Shown here piece after piece: positions 1-11,554 of a stretch of DNA of 64,000 bases; positions within the stretch are counted from its first letter, which is position 1; each line of letters begins with the position of its first letter. The DNA is from Elephas maximus indicus (lineage: Eukaryota > Chordata > Mammalia > Proboscidea > Elephantidae). Location of the stretch: contig NC_064841.1 of the NCBI RefSeq assembly GCF_024166365.1, positions 23,986,001-24,050,000 of the forward strand. The letters run 5' to 3'. Under the pieces are notes generated by a model. It made no database searches. It was not told the DNA's origin and saw only the letters and a program-made list of their open reading frames with translations. The translations under genes and the position numbers were made by a program.

Positions 1-1171
1 CTTTGGCTCTGCCTGTCTCCCTTAGTCCCTGTCCACTCTGATAGTTGGATTACCAGAGCTCCCAATTATTATTATTATTTTACTATCCCGTGATCTCTAA
101 ATTTATTTACTTTCTGCATAGGCTAACTAGAGATGATTTCTCTTTTTAATAACCATAAATACTAATTAGTACTGTAAGTACATGACAAGCAACAGACCCC
201 TCAAAAACCTGGAATTGGTTAGCTTGCTTATTTGGGCCTGAAAATAAACAAAATCCTGTTGGTGTTCAGGAATATGATTCTGGCAAACCATAACTTTCAA
301 TGATGAGTTTTTAAAGTAAATAATCAGTTGTGTTCCCTTGTAATAAAGTGTCCTCTGAAAGCAAGATCTTGTAAGACTAAGCTGCCTCTGCTTTAGAACA
401 GTCAAAAAGAAAAGAAGAATTCCAGAACAATGGAGTTGGTTGGCTGTTGTTTTAGGACAACTTGTGACTTAAAAAAGAGAACAGTTATCTCAAAATCCTA
501 AATTCTTTATGCGAAATCTGAAATTCCAAAATTCCCTTTGATCATGTTACAGCTATAATTGTAGACCTCCTGGAGTCCAGAATCAAATGCAAAGTTTGAA
601 TGTGTAGTCTGCCAAATTATAACATTGGCTGAAGTATTTACTCATGAAATCGCTTCTGGGAAAGTTAGAGCCTTGATTAGAATGGTGCCTGAGTCCAAGA
701 AGTGGTATTGGGTGTATAGGAAGATTCAGAAGACTGTCTGTCCTGAGCCCTCAAACTCCACAGAACCTCCCTTGCTATTTACAGCAGCCCTTCCTGCCTC
801 CCTTGCCTGATGAAACTATTTCTCCTGACTTTTATATGTTGCAATTGCCTAACCTAAAGAATTTTTTTTTTAGGAAGACAATTCTCTAAATTCCCTACCT
901 CTTACTTTTCATTGTCTCCATTATTTTTCATCATATCTCATTATTTATTTAGTGTTTAGACATGCCTGGACTTAGAATATTTTGGAATAAGTGGTAGTCC
1001 TAATAGCTGGAAATGTTTTAATTTCCAAACAAACCTGAACTCAATGGTAATACTCACTAAATGAAGTTGAAATATGATCATTTTCTTGGAATAATGGAAT
1101 TCAAGGATTTAGTTATTAGGAATGCTGAAGAACAGCTATCATTCGTGACTTACTCTTTTACTAAGTTCCCC
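1..1171. other. Single-copy AT-rich sequence, no gene seen
   Basis: The frames here are short and lack splice context. An open stretch at 625-810 has no recognisable domain and I treat it as chance. No repeat family was recognised with confidence. Confidence 0.5.
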
Positions 1172-1340
1172 CCAAAAACCAAAACCAAACCCATTGCCAT
1201 CGAGTCAATTCTAACCCATAGCCACCCTATAGGACAGAGTAGAACTGCCTCACAGTGTTTCCAGGAATCCTGGTGGATTGGAACTGCTAACCTTTTGGTA
1301 AGCATCTGTAGCTCTTAACCACTACACCACCAGGGTTTCC
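1172..1340 (-). mobile_element. AfroSINE, short class
   Basis: Read on the minus strand, the element runs from a 'ggaaaccctggtgg' head, through a tRNA-like part with A-box-like 'gtggttaagagct' and a degraded B box, to the 'tatagg..gctatggg' tail and a T/G-rich end. This class is about 160 bp and consists of a tRNA-related head joined to a tail shared with the RTE LINEs of this window. The copy is diverged (for example 'gaatcctggtgg' replaces the usual 'gagcgcctggtgg'). Confidence 0.9.
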
Positions 1341-1493
1341 ATGTTCCCCAAGATAATCCAAAAAAGACAATGAGGTACATGTAAGAATCTTTGAAAAGTG
1401 TTATAGCTGTTTTTGTTTATTTTTTTGTATACTCTTGGAAGAAAATGCAGTTGAAAGGAATCAGAGGCAAAGCATTCATGGTTAACCATGAGG

Positions 1494-1525
1494 TAAAAAA
1501 TAAAATAAAATAAAATAAAATAAAG
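1494..1525. repeat. (TAAAA)n microsatellite
   Basis: About six near-perfect AAAAT-type units in a row. It could be a decayed poly(A) tail, but no retroelement body is evident next to it. Confidence 0.85.
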
Positions 1526-1646
1526 CAGGTAATAAATAAGGGGATCGGTAGATAATTAGAGTGCTCTGAGATCTTTGGTGGTTGCTAATTGGTCATGAAG
1601 TTTCTTAGGATTACAATACATGGGCAGTACATTAAAGTTTATATTA

Positions 1647-1685
1647 GACACACACACACACACGCACACACGCACACACCCACAC
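1647..1685. repeat. (CA)n microsatellite with CG interruptions
   Basis: Dinucleotide CA run of roughly 38 bases, interrupted by two 'cg' variants and a 'cc'. Confidence 0.9.
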
Positions 1686-2291
1686 CAAAGATATACCCAG
1701 ACATATAGGCAAACACGTACTGGCTAAACACCATAGAAATATATTTCTTGCCCAAATGACAATTCAAGGTGGTTCCCCACCTTCAACATGCAGCTTGCCT
1801 GGGAGACTCTGGCCTGACCTGGGAGGGAAAAGAGCATGAAGGAGTCTATGTGAGAGGTTCTGATGAGCCAAGTAACATTCAGCTGACTAGAATTCAGTCA
1901 TATGGTCATAGGCAGTTATAGGAAAATCTTGGACAGTAATCTTGCTGTGGTCCCAGGGGGAAGAAGGAATTGATTTTAGTAGCTTCTGCCACAGCTCTGG
2001 ATTAGAGTTACTTAATCGGAAAGTGAGTCCAATTGCAGCTGCTGTTCCACAGTTTGTTTCCTAATTAATACAACCATGGGAAATTGTTATTTAGCTTTTG
2101 ACATGAGTTATTATTTTCTTTTTTTATCCCATTAAATTATAAATACCAAAAGCACTACACGTTTACCTGAGACTTTGCCATCTTACCTCAATGTTATTTC
2201 AAACCTTTAGCTCTGGAGAAAATGTAATTTCTGACAACCCTAAAGTAGAATATAATAGTTCCTACTCAAACACCTTCCTTCCAATACAAAT
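1686..2291. other. Single-copy sequence, nothing recognised
   Basis: Mixed-composition sequence without a coding frame, splice-bounded exon or identified repeat. Confidence 0.4.
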
Positions 2292-2425
2292 GATAACACT
2301 CATAGCGACCCTATAGGACAGAGAGGAATGGCTCCATGGGGTTTCCAAGGAGTGGCTAGTGGACTCAAACTGCTAAACTTTTGGTTAGCAGCCGAGTAAT
2401 TAACCACTGTGCCACCAGGGCTCCC
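2292..2425 (-). mobile_element. AfroSINE, 3'-truncated
   Basis: Head and tRNA-like part are present in reverse complement (ends 'ccaccagggctccc' on the plus strand). The tail stops at 'actcatagcgacc' without the usual A-rich end, so this copy is truncated or old. Confidence 0.85.
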
Positions 2426-2490
2426 AGAGGAGTAATAGAGCAGGTTATAGTAGTATCCTGAATGCCTTGGTATAACCTATATGTTGTGTG

Positions 2491-2700
2491 CCTTAAGTTT
2501 CCTAGTGCTGTCATGACAAAACGCCACAAAGTGGGTGGCTTTAAAGAACAGGAATTTATTTTCTCATAGTTCTGGCAGCTAATTGTTCTCCTGCACACGT
2601 GGTGTAGTCAAACGCTCGTGAATGTGGCCAGTGTGACTAGAGGCTGCTTCTGGTGAGGTTTTGCTGTGCCTTCCTGCTCTCATTCTCTATCTTTGATTCC
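2491..2700 (-). mobile_element. MLT1-type MaLR LTR fragment
   Basis: The plus strand shows the reverse complement of the conserved MaLR LTR 3' part: 'tagtgctg', 'ccacaaagtgggtggctt' and 'aggaatttattttctca'. It decays into unrecognised sequence near 2700. The family assignment is from memory of the consensus. Confidence 0.7.
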
Positions 2701-2903
2701 CAACCACTGTCATCAATTCTGTGAATGCTTTAATACTTTTTAATATATGTATTTTCTATTTAGGTTGGCTAGAGTAAGTTTCTGTTGTTTACAAATACAA
2801 AGATCCATTGCTTAAAAAAAAAAAAAAAAAACAAGACAAAAAGATTGGTTGGAAAAATCTTGGTTGAGGACTAATGTTGTTAAAGAAGATGATCAACTAA
2901 CCT

Positions 2904-3118
2904 TGTTGTTGTTTCTAGGTGCCATCAAGTTGATTTTGACTCTTAAAGACCTGACTCCATCTGACAGAGTAGAACTGCCCCGTAGGATTTCCCAGGCTTT
3001 CTAATCTTTACAGGAGCAGATGTCAGGTCTTTCTCCCAAGGAGCAGCTGAGTGGGTTCGAATCATCAGCTTTTATGGTTAGCAGCTTAGTGCTTAACTGC
3101 CGAGCCACCAGGGCCCCT
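2904..3118 (-). mobile_element. AfroSINE, long class
   Basis: About 210 bp. It differs from the short class by an extra internal block ('ggctttctaatctttacaggagc', 'aggtctttctcc' on the plus strand) between tRNA-like head and tail. Plus-strand 5' end is 'ttgttgtttctaggtgccatc', matching the RTE-derived tail. Confidence 0.85.
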
Positions 3119-3263
3119 TAATTAACTTTAATATAATAAAAAGGAAACATTAAATAATGATGCATGGAGAGATCTAAAGAAAAAGTTTTGAGATTCTAGT
3201 TAATAAAATATTATAAAGATACTAAAGGGTAACAACAATCAATTTTTATCTATAGAGATTTTT

Positions 3264-3423
3264 GGAAAGCCTAGTGATGTAATGGTTAAGTGCGACAGCT
3301 GCTAACCGAAAGGTCTGCAGTTCAAATCCACCAGGCACTCCTTGGAAACTCTATGGGGGCAGTTCTACTCTGTCCTTAAGGTCTCCATGAGTCAGAATCA
3401 ACTCCACAGCAATGGGTGGGTTC
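3264..3423 (+). mobile_element. AfroSINE, short class
   Basis: Full-length head-to-tail copy: 'agtgatgtaatggttaag', a B-box-like 'gttcaaatcc', 'ctccttggaaactctatggg' and 'gagtcagaatcaactc'. The RTE-like tail has a 'taaggtctcc' replacement for 'tagggtcgct'. Confidence 0.9.
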
Positions 3424-3730
3424 ATAGAGATTTTTATCTATAGAAATTTTCTTTAATAAATATCTCTACATTTACCTTTTACCCAGTACAATGCTCGATT
3501 CCTATGGATAAATCTTGTATAATACTCTTAACAACCATGTGAGATTTTTGTTACCACTATACTAAATAAGAACAAATAATTATCTGAAAGTTTTTGTGAA
3601 CTTCTTATGACCTGGATGCAATGAAGTCAGGAGCTAATCTGACTTCGGAATCTTGCTTTATTAGATTTATGTTTTTCAGTACAAAATTTTAGAAAACTCT
3701 AGCAATGAGACATTTTGCCACAATAACTAA

Positions 3731-4753
3731 TGTGGCAGGTTGATTGCATTGAGGATCTCAAATAACGATCTCCTTGTATCTTTTCCAATAAGACTTCGCA
3801 GCAACTCTCATCCAATGATAGAACCTATTTCTCATGCCTTAGAACTGAGCTAAACTTGTAACTTACTTTGGACCCATAAAATATGGCAAAAATGACACTG
3901 TATCAGTTCCAAACCTAAGTCAAGAGGTCTTACACATCTTGTTCTCTCTTGGACTTGCATAACCACAGGAGGAAAAACGTTGACTTCCCATAAGATGAGA
4001 CAAACCATCTTCTTGCTGTAAGATGAGACAGACCATCTCAGCTGAGGCAATCCTAGACCAGCTAAACCATCCCCCAGCAACCTTCCAGCTGCCCACAAAT
4101 AACATGAATGAGCCCAGCTGAGATCAGCCAAGTTCAATCCAAATCAGACTGAAGCCTCTGCGGAGACTTCTCCCCACTCCGTTGCGGTTCCCCCCTCCCA
4201 CCACAGCCCGCCAAGCCAGGCCTTGTAACTGTGGTTTGGCCAGACCACACTGCGGCCCTAACCACAGTTTGAATTTGGTGCCAGAATTCCGCATATGTGT
4301 GAACCAGGATTTTGGAGCATGCGCAGGACCTGAGGAGCTGTGTCCTCAATCAGTCCTTAGACCTGAACATTACCGACATGATTCAACAGCCAGACCTCCA
4401 AATGTGGACGTGGGAAGGCTAAGGGCGGAGAGTTCTAGGCACCAAACTCAACCCCAGGCGCCACTGGAAATAAAAAGCGCCCCAATCCCCTCAGACAGCG
4501 AGCATGTGGCCTTATGGTTGCTAGACCCCGTGTTGCTCCTTGTCTGCACAAATTTCCACTTTCTGTTGCCCATGCAACTGGTGGTGTGGCGTCCATCTTA
4601 TTTCGATCAGCTAATAGGACAGGACAAGAACCCTCATTCGGTTACAAGACTGTCCAGTCACCCTATAGATGAGTGAGAAAAAATAAATCATGGTTGTTTT
4701 AAGCTACTAAGTTTTGGGGTAGATTGTTTCACAACAATAGCTGATTGATACAG
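3731..4753 (+). mobile_element. MLT1-type MaLR LTR, split by a later LTR insertion
   Basis: The left part (to about 4149) has the family's 'aagtcaagaggtct', 'cagctgaggcaatcctagaccagc' type text. The right part (from about 4647) carries 'gagaaaaaataaat' and 'gttgttttaagctactaagttttggggt', the usual poly(A)-signal end. The two parts read continuously once the 497-bp insertion at 4150-4646 is set aside. A short internal duplication of the 'taagatgagaca' segment lies near 3986 and 4019. Confidence 0.75.
4150..4646 (+). mobile_element. Solo LTR of an endogenous retrovirus
   Basis: A GC-rich 497-bp block begins TG and ends CA and is flanked by AGAC (4146-4149) and AGAC (4647-4650). It carries AATAAA at 4469-4474. 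A 4-bp duplication with TG..CA ends is the signature of ERV1/gammaretrovirus-like integration, and absence of internal genes makes it a solo LTR left by recombination. Its composition contrasts with the AT-rich host. An open frame crossing it at 4182-4676 has no viral or cellular domain and is probably fortuitous. The exact ERV family was not identified. Confidence 0.75.
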
Positions 4754-5100
4754 CTAATAATATTTAGTCATAAAGATGCTATAAAAGCACTCTGACTATT
4801 GAATCATTAAAACAAGTTTATGGCCTGTACAATTTTAAAGTTGTGAATTAAAAACCTCAAGTTTTGTCATCCTGTATAAAATATCTATACATCCATAATA
4901 TTGCAATTAATCAAAACTAAATTAAATAACCTGACTAAACCTGACTACTTTGGATAATTAGGATGTTTTTGTTTTATAGGATTGTATTATAGGATGTATG
5001 TATCTAAGATTTAGGTTTAAAAAAATCTGTGTAGTATAGGTTTCCTTGTGTTGGGATTAAAGAAAGACTAAAAGCAGTCCATCTAACAATAGAAATGTCA

Positions 5101-5165
5101 TTAATGGCTAATATTTATTGAGTGCTTTCTCTGTGCCAGGCTCTAAGATAAGTACTTAGTTTTCA
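5101..5165 (+). mobile_element. MIR/L2-type ancient repeat fragment
   Basis: The 'aatatttattgagtgctttct.tgtgccaggct' text is typical of the old mammalian MIR/L2 3' core. It is short and diverged. Confidence 0.6.
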
Positions 5166-5633
5166 TTTTCATTTTCCACCCTGGGTGACACCTAATCTGT
5201 ACTTTCTACAGGGAATCCATACATCCTCACGGTCTAGTCTGACTAAAGAGAAACCCGCAGAGCACGGGCTGTCACACCTCATCAGTGTCAGTTTGAAGAC
5301 TGCCGATACCCAGCGCCATTCTAGGATTGAGCAGCGGCAGCTGCAGCGGCACCTGTGAAACAGAAATTGAGAGAGCATCTGGGGTCAGAGTCAATCAAAT
5401 GAAGCCTCTGCAGTGACTTGTGCATGAAGGAAGTAGTACAGAAGTCTTGGGCTCCACTGGAAGGAACCAGCCTCGGCAGATATACCCAAATGAGGCCAGT
5501 CTTTTAGGGTCTGAGGGAGCTGAACCATTACTTAATGAATTCTCAAGCTGAGACAAATGACCACTGGAGGAAGTAATTGCTCAATTGCTCCCAAACAGAT
5601 GGAAAAGCCTTTTTTCCCCTCAGTTCATACAAC
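5166..5633. other. Single-copy sequence, nothing recognised
   Basis: Contains a moderately GC-rich patch at about 5210-5370 with a short minus-strand open frame. No domain or splice structure supports a gene. Confidence 0.4.
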
Positions 5634-5699
5634 TCTACTCTGAAACACAGAGAGTCACCATGAGTCAGAACGGACTCAATGGCAACTTTTTTTTTTTTC
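5634..5699 (+). mobile_element. AfroSINE 3' tail fragment
   Basis: Only the tail remains: 'tctactctg', then 'gagtcaccatgagtcagaac', 'ggactcaatggcaac' and a T run. It is strongly 5'-truncated. Confidence 0.75.
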
Positions 5700-5717
5700 C
5701 ATATTAATCTTACTTAC

Positions 5718-5871
5718 CTTCTTCAGAATCACCTGGGAAATGTGTCTAAAGATACAGGCTCCTGAGCCCATTCTCTGGAGTTTCCTATTCAACAGGTGTG
5801 AGGCTGGGCTCAAGAATTTGCATTTTTAGTAATAAGCTTTATGGCTAAGCAAATTTGGGAAACACTGCCTA
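5718..5871 (+). mobile_element. MER5A-like hAT-Charlie MITE
   Basis: Shows 'cagaatcacctgggaaa', 'caggctcctgagccc', 'aagaatttgcatttttag' and the ending 'gggaaacactgcc', the order expected of the MER5 non-autonomous DNA transposons. No target-site duplication was confirmed. Confidence 0.7.
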
Positions 5872-6049
5872 GGTGGTATTGCAGTTAGAGCAGCAGATAG
5901 CAGGGGAGGCCATAACTAAGTAGCAGGTGTGTAAGACAGCACAACCATATGCAAGACTGAACAGACTGGAAAGAGGGTATTGTGTGAAAGAAGGATCAGT
6001 ATTTCCAGAGCCAAGGAGTATGGAGAAATAACTGGTCTCATACTTCTCT

Positions 6050-6620
6050 GTCTGGCCTACATTAATGCTCCATTCATTCATTAACTCATTCTCCATGTAC
6101 TGTTACTGTGTGTCAGACACCCATCTAGTTTTGCCAAATTCAGAGGTAAGTTAGAATGACTCTTGTCCTTAAGCGAATCACAGTATAGTAGGAGATAGAG
6201 GCACATACCTAAGTAATTGTAAAATTCATGGCTTACGTACTGTGATAGGAGTATGAACAAAATGGGATGGAAGTAGAGAAGGGAGTAGTTAACTCTACTG
6301 GGAGAAAGAAGAGGTCAGAAAAGACTTCAGTGGGACTTGGTCTTGAAGGATGAATAATACAAAGGGATAAAGGGAATCTCAGGCAAAGGGAACAGTATGT
6401 ACAACAGCATTGAAAGAAACTCACATTTGAGTAAAGGGTAAGAAAACACATTGAATGAAAAACCAGAGGAAGAGATTGTAGAAGCCAAGTAAATTGGGGC
6501 CAGGTTGTAAACATATCTTGTATTCTTGTGCTATGAAATTTGAAAATCATCTAGAATTCCATGAAAAATCAATGCAGCCTTCTAAGCATTTTGTAGCAGA
6601 AAAATAATTATCAGATTTAT
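6050..6620 (+). mobile_element. Ancient mammalian interspersed repeat (L2 or L1M type)
   Basis: Contains the text found in very old LINE-derived repeats: 'tactgtgtgtcagacac', 'cttgaaggatgaata', 'caggcaaagggaacagtatg' and 'tatcagatttatttttag'. Family not resolved by eye. Confidence 0.45.
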
Positions 6621-8417
6621 TTTTAGTAACATTGTCTACATTTAATACAACACATATTCCCTATGACTGTGGGTATACAAGTCTACTGTGTTTCTGTCTG
6701 TTTGAAATAGGTAGAGAAAGTGGGTGGCGGACCAGAAGAAGAAGAATCGAGAAATCCAGAGTGCCCTGACCCAGGTAGTCAGGGTTAGAAACCTATTGCT
6801 GCTGCCTGTCTGAATATCATCTAGTGGTGGCATAATATGGAGAGATTTAAAACATATTACATTTTCCCCCACTTCCCACTCTGCTAATTCAAGCTAAACC
6901 CCATTTCAGGAATGAGAATCAGGCATATGTAAAAAAAAAAATAGGGTGCCCCAGGGTAAGGAGGTTGGGGAGAAATAAAACTGTAAAGGGCACAGAACTA
7001 ATACTGGAAGAAATACTGAAAATAAATACTGATAATTACAGGCAAATTACATGCTAGGTGAATCAGATTGTCCCATTGTGAGGACCAGGATAGCTGGGAC
7101 GCATTTATTGCATTGTCATTGTTGAGACTCCCACTCTTTATTTTCAGTCTTAAACAGACTTTTCCCTTGGGAAGGCCATCTAAAAGGGCTATTTCTCTTC
7201 TTACAGTACTCCCAGTGTCAAGATTCATGAGGTCAGATGTGAAGATGAATTTGTTGGTTATGCTGTTTTCTCCTAAGGGCAAGAAGCTTAATCATTTTTT
7301 TTTTTTTGTACTGACCTTGTCTTGTCTGGAGATGAATCAATGAATCAAGTTAGAAATGGTAAATCATGAATAAATGATTTATTCTTGTCTTGATCAAATA
7401 TGATAGATTGCTTGAGTTTCTATTACTGTGTATAAAGGTTTATATAATATACAAGCAGCTAGTTTTTTTCTTTTATAGTTTAGAGAAAGAACTGAGGGTT
7501 TTCTCCAAGGATACAGTCCTATGTAACACAGTAAATGTTATTCCCAGTAAGCTAACCCTTGAAAGGAAAATGAATGGATATGATTAACTCAATATGATAT
7601 TTTTCAAGTAATTAATATATTCTTCCTCCTTCCCTCCTTTCCTTTCCTTTTAAATGTCTGCACCAGAATTCGATAGATAACCCACAATTCAAAATCCATT
7701 TAGTAATAGGTCTTTCTTACTGATTTTCTAACTCATATTTCTGGGAAACTCCCCATGGTCCTTGACTAGCAAGGAAATTCACTGTAGTCACCGACCCCAG
7801 CAGAGCTCAGCCAAGAGTTAGACAGCGGCATTTCTTCTGGAGAAGCTCTCATAGGCCATGCATTTCTGAAATGGACAGATAGGAATGAAAAGAAGATGTC
7901 AAACCAAGAAAGCAAAGCTACTTCAACATGGCAGGTTTAATCCTTCCTAGAGCAGTTCCAACAGATTTTCTCAAACTGTTTTGCAATTTTTCCACTTACG
8001 CCTTTTAAAAGAATGGGTGGTGAGAAGATGATTTCCAAAATGATTATTTTAGTCTGGAACTAGGAATGTCACACAGTGTGTTGGAAGTTGAGATTTTAAC
8101 ATGGGAAATGTTTTGCTTTCCTTGGAAATTAAAATAGCTATAATTTCTCACAAACAGTAATATATAATGGAAAGCAAGAGAATGTGAAAACTGTTGTCAT
8201 CAACAAAGTAGAGGTCATGTCCACAGTTTGAATTATATGCTCAGCAATCTGAGATCCTTGTAAAATCTTTTTTTCTTTTATTCTTGGTCTTTAAAAAATG
8301 TGAGCTGTGGTCAGCGTAAGGTAGAAATCCATACACTATGCAATTTCATTTCATTCAATACTATAAAGAAGAAAAAAAATAAATGCGAGTGATTTTAAAA
8401 GGTTTAACCACAACTTT
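6621..8417. other. Single-copy sequence, no gene seen
   Basis: Several short frames on both strands between 6640 and 7590 have no matching splice sites and low-complexity composition. No repeat family was recognised except T and A runs near 6930 and 7292. Confidence 0.45.
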
Positions 8418-8564
8418 GGAAGCCCTGGTGGCGTAGTGGTTAAGAGTTATGGCTGCTAACCAAAAGGTCAGCAGTTCAAATCCACCAGGCATTACTTGGA
8501 AACCATATGGGGCAGCTGCACCCTGTCCTATAGGCATCGGAATCAACTTGATGGCAACGGGTTT
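8418..8564 (+). mobile_element. AfroSINE, short class
   Basis: Well-preserved head 'ggaagccctggtggcgtagt', with 'ggctgctaaccaaaaggtca' and a B-box-like 'gttcaaatcc'. There is a small deletion in the tail ('tataggcatcggaatc' lacks the 'gtcgctatgag' block). Confidence 0.92.
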
Positions 8565-8984
8565 AACCACATCTTTATTTTTTAAAGGAGTATGAATTAA
8601 TTTGACAAGATATGTTCAATTTATTCTGTACTTATACCTGAGGGAATGAAAAAAAATCCTAGAAAAATTAGATTTAGAATGACTTGAGAAAATATGTTAT
8701 CTTGATGAAACTCAAAGACTTTGTGAGAAAGAGCACTGGGATGTTTCTAGTCCATCCAAAGGAAAACATTTGACCCCACTTTATATAGATCACAGAAACA
8801 CCCTTTGCCCTAATGAGTAGCAAAAAATAAAGTTTATTATAATTATTTCAGTCTTTTCTGAGCTTATATATTCCTTCTTGTAATTCTGATACTCCAAGTT
8901 GCATTTTGGGCACTTCTGAGGTTCTCTGACTTTGGAGAGCCATTTCACCTTCAAAGCTCTCAGACTCAAACATTTTAATATCAG

Positions 8985-9057
8985 ATTGTTTTAGATTGTC
9001 TCTGATATATCTCCTGCATCTTTCTTGCTTTTTGTATCAGAGACAATCTAAAACAAT
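8985..9057. repeat. Perfect 23-bp inverted repeat (hairpin)
   Basis: Arm 8985-9007 is the exact reverse complement of arm 9035-9057, separated by a 27-nt pyrimidine-rich spacer. No transposon body or target duplication surrounds it. Confidence 0.95.
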
Positions 9058-9180
9058 TAACTGGGAGTGGTAAGGCAGAATTCTTGAATATAAGCAGGAC
9101 CTGTGAATAAGATGGTTATGTTATATAGGAAAGATGAAGAAATTTTGAAGATGTAATTAAAGTCTCTAAGCAGTTTTAAA

Positions 9181-9340
9181 GGAGCCCTTGTAGTGCAGTG
9201 GTTAAAGCACTCATCTGCCAACTGAAAGGTTAGTGGTTTTAACCCACTTTCTGCTTTTTGAAGACTACTGTCTCAGAAACAGCATGTGGCAGTTCTATTC
9301 TCAGGTCACTATGAGTCAGAACTGACTAGACAGCAACAGG
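9181..9340 (+). mobile_element. AfroSINE, older variant
   Basis: Head 'ggagcccttgtagtgcagtgg' and tail 'tcactatgagtcagaactgac' are clear. The middle is a diverged version of the longer class ('tttttgaagactactgtctcag'). Confidence 0.85.
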
Positions 9341-9370
9341 ATTAGTCAGTTTTACTTTCAGTTAATCAAA

Positions 9371-9680
9371 AGTGAGATTATCCTGGGTGAGCTTTGCCTA
9401 ATCAGGCAAGCCCTTTATAAGAAGTTTAGGGTTTCCTTGAGATCAGGAACTCTGCTAGCAACACCATGAGTTCAGAAGACCACAGGTCTCAAATGAGACC
9501 TCAGCCCTGGCCGACGCCTTTCATTGCGGTGTTGTGAGACCCTGAGTAGTGGACGCAGCTAAAACTTGCCTGGGCTTCTGACTCACAGAAAAGGTGAGAT
9601 TAAAAAAAAAAAAAGTCGCTGTTGTTTTAAGCTGCTAAATTTGTAGCTTTGTGATGGAACAATAAAAAACTCATACACTA
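9371..9680 (+). mobile_element. MaLR-type LTR fragment
   Basis: Begins 'gagattatcctgggtgagc', contains 'gttgtgagaccctgagtag' and 'gcttctgactcacagaaa', and ends 'gttgttttaagctgctaa' plus 'aacaataaaaaactcatac', the order of a MaLR LTR 3' half. An A-run interrupts it at about 9602-9614. Confidence 0.65.
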
Positions 9681-10080
9681 GGAATTAGGGGTAACAAATG
9701 AGATAACTATACGCAGATATGAGACCTTCCCTGTGAACCTGCCTTAAGATAATGTACAATCCTTGGCAGAAAATGTGCATATAGTTCTAAAATTCGTTAC
9801 ATGTCCATCTAGCTTCATCTATTCTTTTTTTATATTAATGTTCTCTATTCTTAATATTTCTTAACACTGCATACCCATTTATCCTTTCAAATAAATAAGT
9901 TACTGAACAACAAATATGTACTTAAGACTCTGTGAGTCAAAGCAGGATAAGGCACTCAATGGCCCCATTCTTCAAGATATTTAAAATACTGTGTATATAA
10001 CTTAATGTACATAAACTTGAATACTTACTGTGTGCAAAATAATGTTCTAATTGGATAAAGAAAATAAAGAACACTTAGGT

Positions 10081-10440
10081 TGAGCCTTTATTCCCAAGGA
10101 GCTTCTTATCTAGTGGGAACAGAACAGACACACATACAATAACACAAATAGAGTAGAATAAAATCTTAATGAAATTCTGTGAGACGTCAGGAGAGACAGA
10201 GATCAGTTCTGTGCAGGGAGATCAGTTATTATGGGGGGTTGTAGATTCTAGGGGAAAGGGAATATTTAAAATCAACACTGAAGCAGGTAGAGGACTTTGA
10301 AATGTGGAGATATGGAAAATTTGTATTATGTTGATAGATAAAGACCATGGCTGAGTCATGTTGGTTGTAAATAATTTTCAAGACAAGGAGGACTATAAAA
10401 TGATAAGCATTTGCACTTGGAAATACTTGCACTAGATCTT
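10081..10440 (+). mobile_element. Ancient interspersed repeat, related to 6050-6620
   Basis: Carries 'cccaaggagcttcttatctagtggg' type text followed by a degraded body, as in very old LINE-derived repeats. Low certainty on family and ends. Confidence 0.35.
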
Positions 10441-11398
10441 GTAATTTTCTGATATTACCTGAGACCTACACCTCCTGAGTTCTGTGAGCAATCTCCATGC
10501 CTGGTCTCTCTTCTTCCCCCATTGCAGCTGAGCTCACAACACAAACTTCCCAGGATGGATCTTTCTACTCTTTTAGGGTGTGAATATTTTCCAAAGATTT
10601 CTGAGATCTTCCATTTATTGGGCCCCTTTGCAGCCCACTTATTCCCCATACTATCATTTTAACTTCCTATGTGGGCCTCCCACTAGCCTCTGACTTTCTT
10701 AAGTGCTGATTTTCCTCAGTCTCCAAATTCCAGTATGTTTATTCTTCCTTGCTTTCTCCATTTTTTTTTTTTTTTAAGAAAATGTGGTAACATTCAGCCC
10801 TAGGCTGGTACCATGTTCTTACCAGAAGCCTATGTCTTACCTAATTTTTATGATGGCAATATCCCCATATATCTCTCAAATTGTTAACTATATCTAATAT
10901 GACACTCTAATCTGTTACTTTGGTAGTTCAAATACCTTTTAGACACTGCTGCCTTTAATTTGTGCAAACTGGGGTGCTTGGGGTGGGTAAGAAGGGAAGT
11001 GTCTGAGAATGGAAACATGGCATGGTGTGGGTAAAGAAGATTAACTTGGTTACTTCCCATGCCTTCCTGGTGTTGCCAGCCCTCCAGCGCCAAGTCTCTC
11101 TGATCCACATCTATTAACCACTGCTCAAATATGGAGGCAGATACCCCATTTGGGTCTGCATGGCCAAAGGAATAGTAGTAAATTCAGGTGCTGACCCATC
11201 TGGATGCTATTGCTGCTAGTCCCCAGTTTTCACTTTCTGAGTTGCTCCTGGCTCTCCCTCTGCTCCAGTTATTGTCAATGGGGCTATGGTTACCCACTTT
11301 TCTGATATTGCTCTTCTCCATGCATTCCTGCACTTGAGGACCATCTCATGGTTTCTGGTATACAAGGGCTTCTATTCCAGTCTAGGATCATTTTTTCT
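10441..11398. other. Single-copy sequence, no gene seen
   Basis: Two minus-strand frames (10455-10649 and 10884-11108) lack plausible acceptor/donor pairs and recognisable domains. A T-run lies at about 10762-10776. Confidence 0.4.
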
Positions 11399-11554
11399 TT
11401 TGCTGTTGCCATTGAATCAATTCCGACTCATAGCGACCCTCTAGGACAGAGTAGAACTGCCCCATAGAGTTTCCAAAGAACACCTGGTGGATTCGAACTG
11501 CCTACATTTTGGTTAACAGCCTTAGCACTTAGCTACTATGCCTCCAGGGTTTCC
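11399..11554 (-). mobile_element. AfroSINE, short class
   Basis: Reverse complement of a full copy: 'cattgaatcaattccgactc', 'tagaactgccccatagag' and 'cctccagggtttcc'. It is flanked on the right by pyrimidine-rich sequence. Confidence 0.92.

Noticed and set aside
4182..4676. 164-codon plus-strand open frame
   Set aside because: It spans a GC-rich solo LTR and its 3' junction, has no domain, and crosses the LTR boundary into host sequence. GC-rich LTRs often lack stops by chance.
8418..8564. tRNA-like A and B boxes in SINEs considered as tRNA genes
   Set aside because: The tRNA-like part is followed by the SINE middle and RTE-type tail and does not form a complete cloverleaf. It is a SINE promoter relic.
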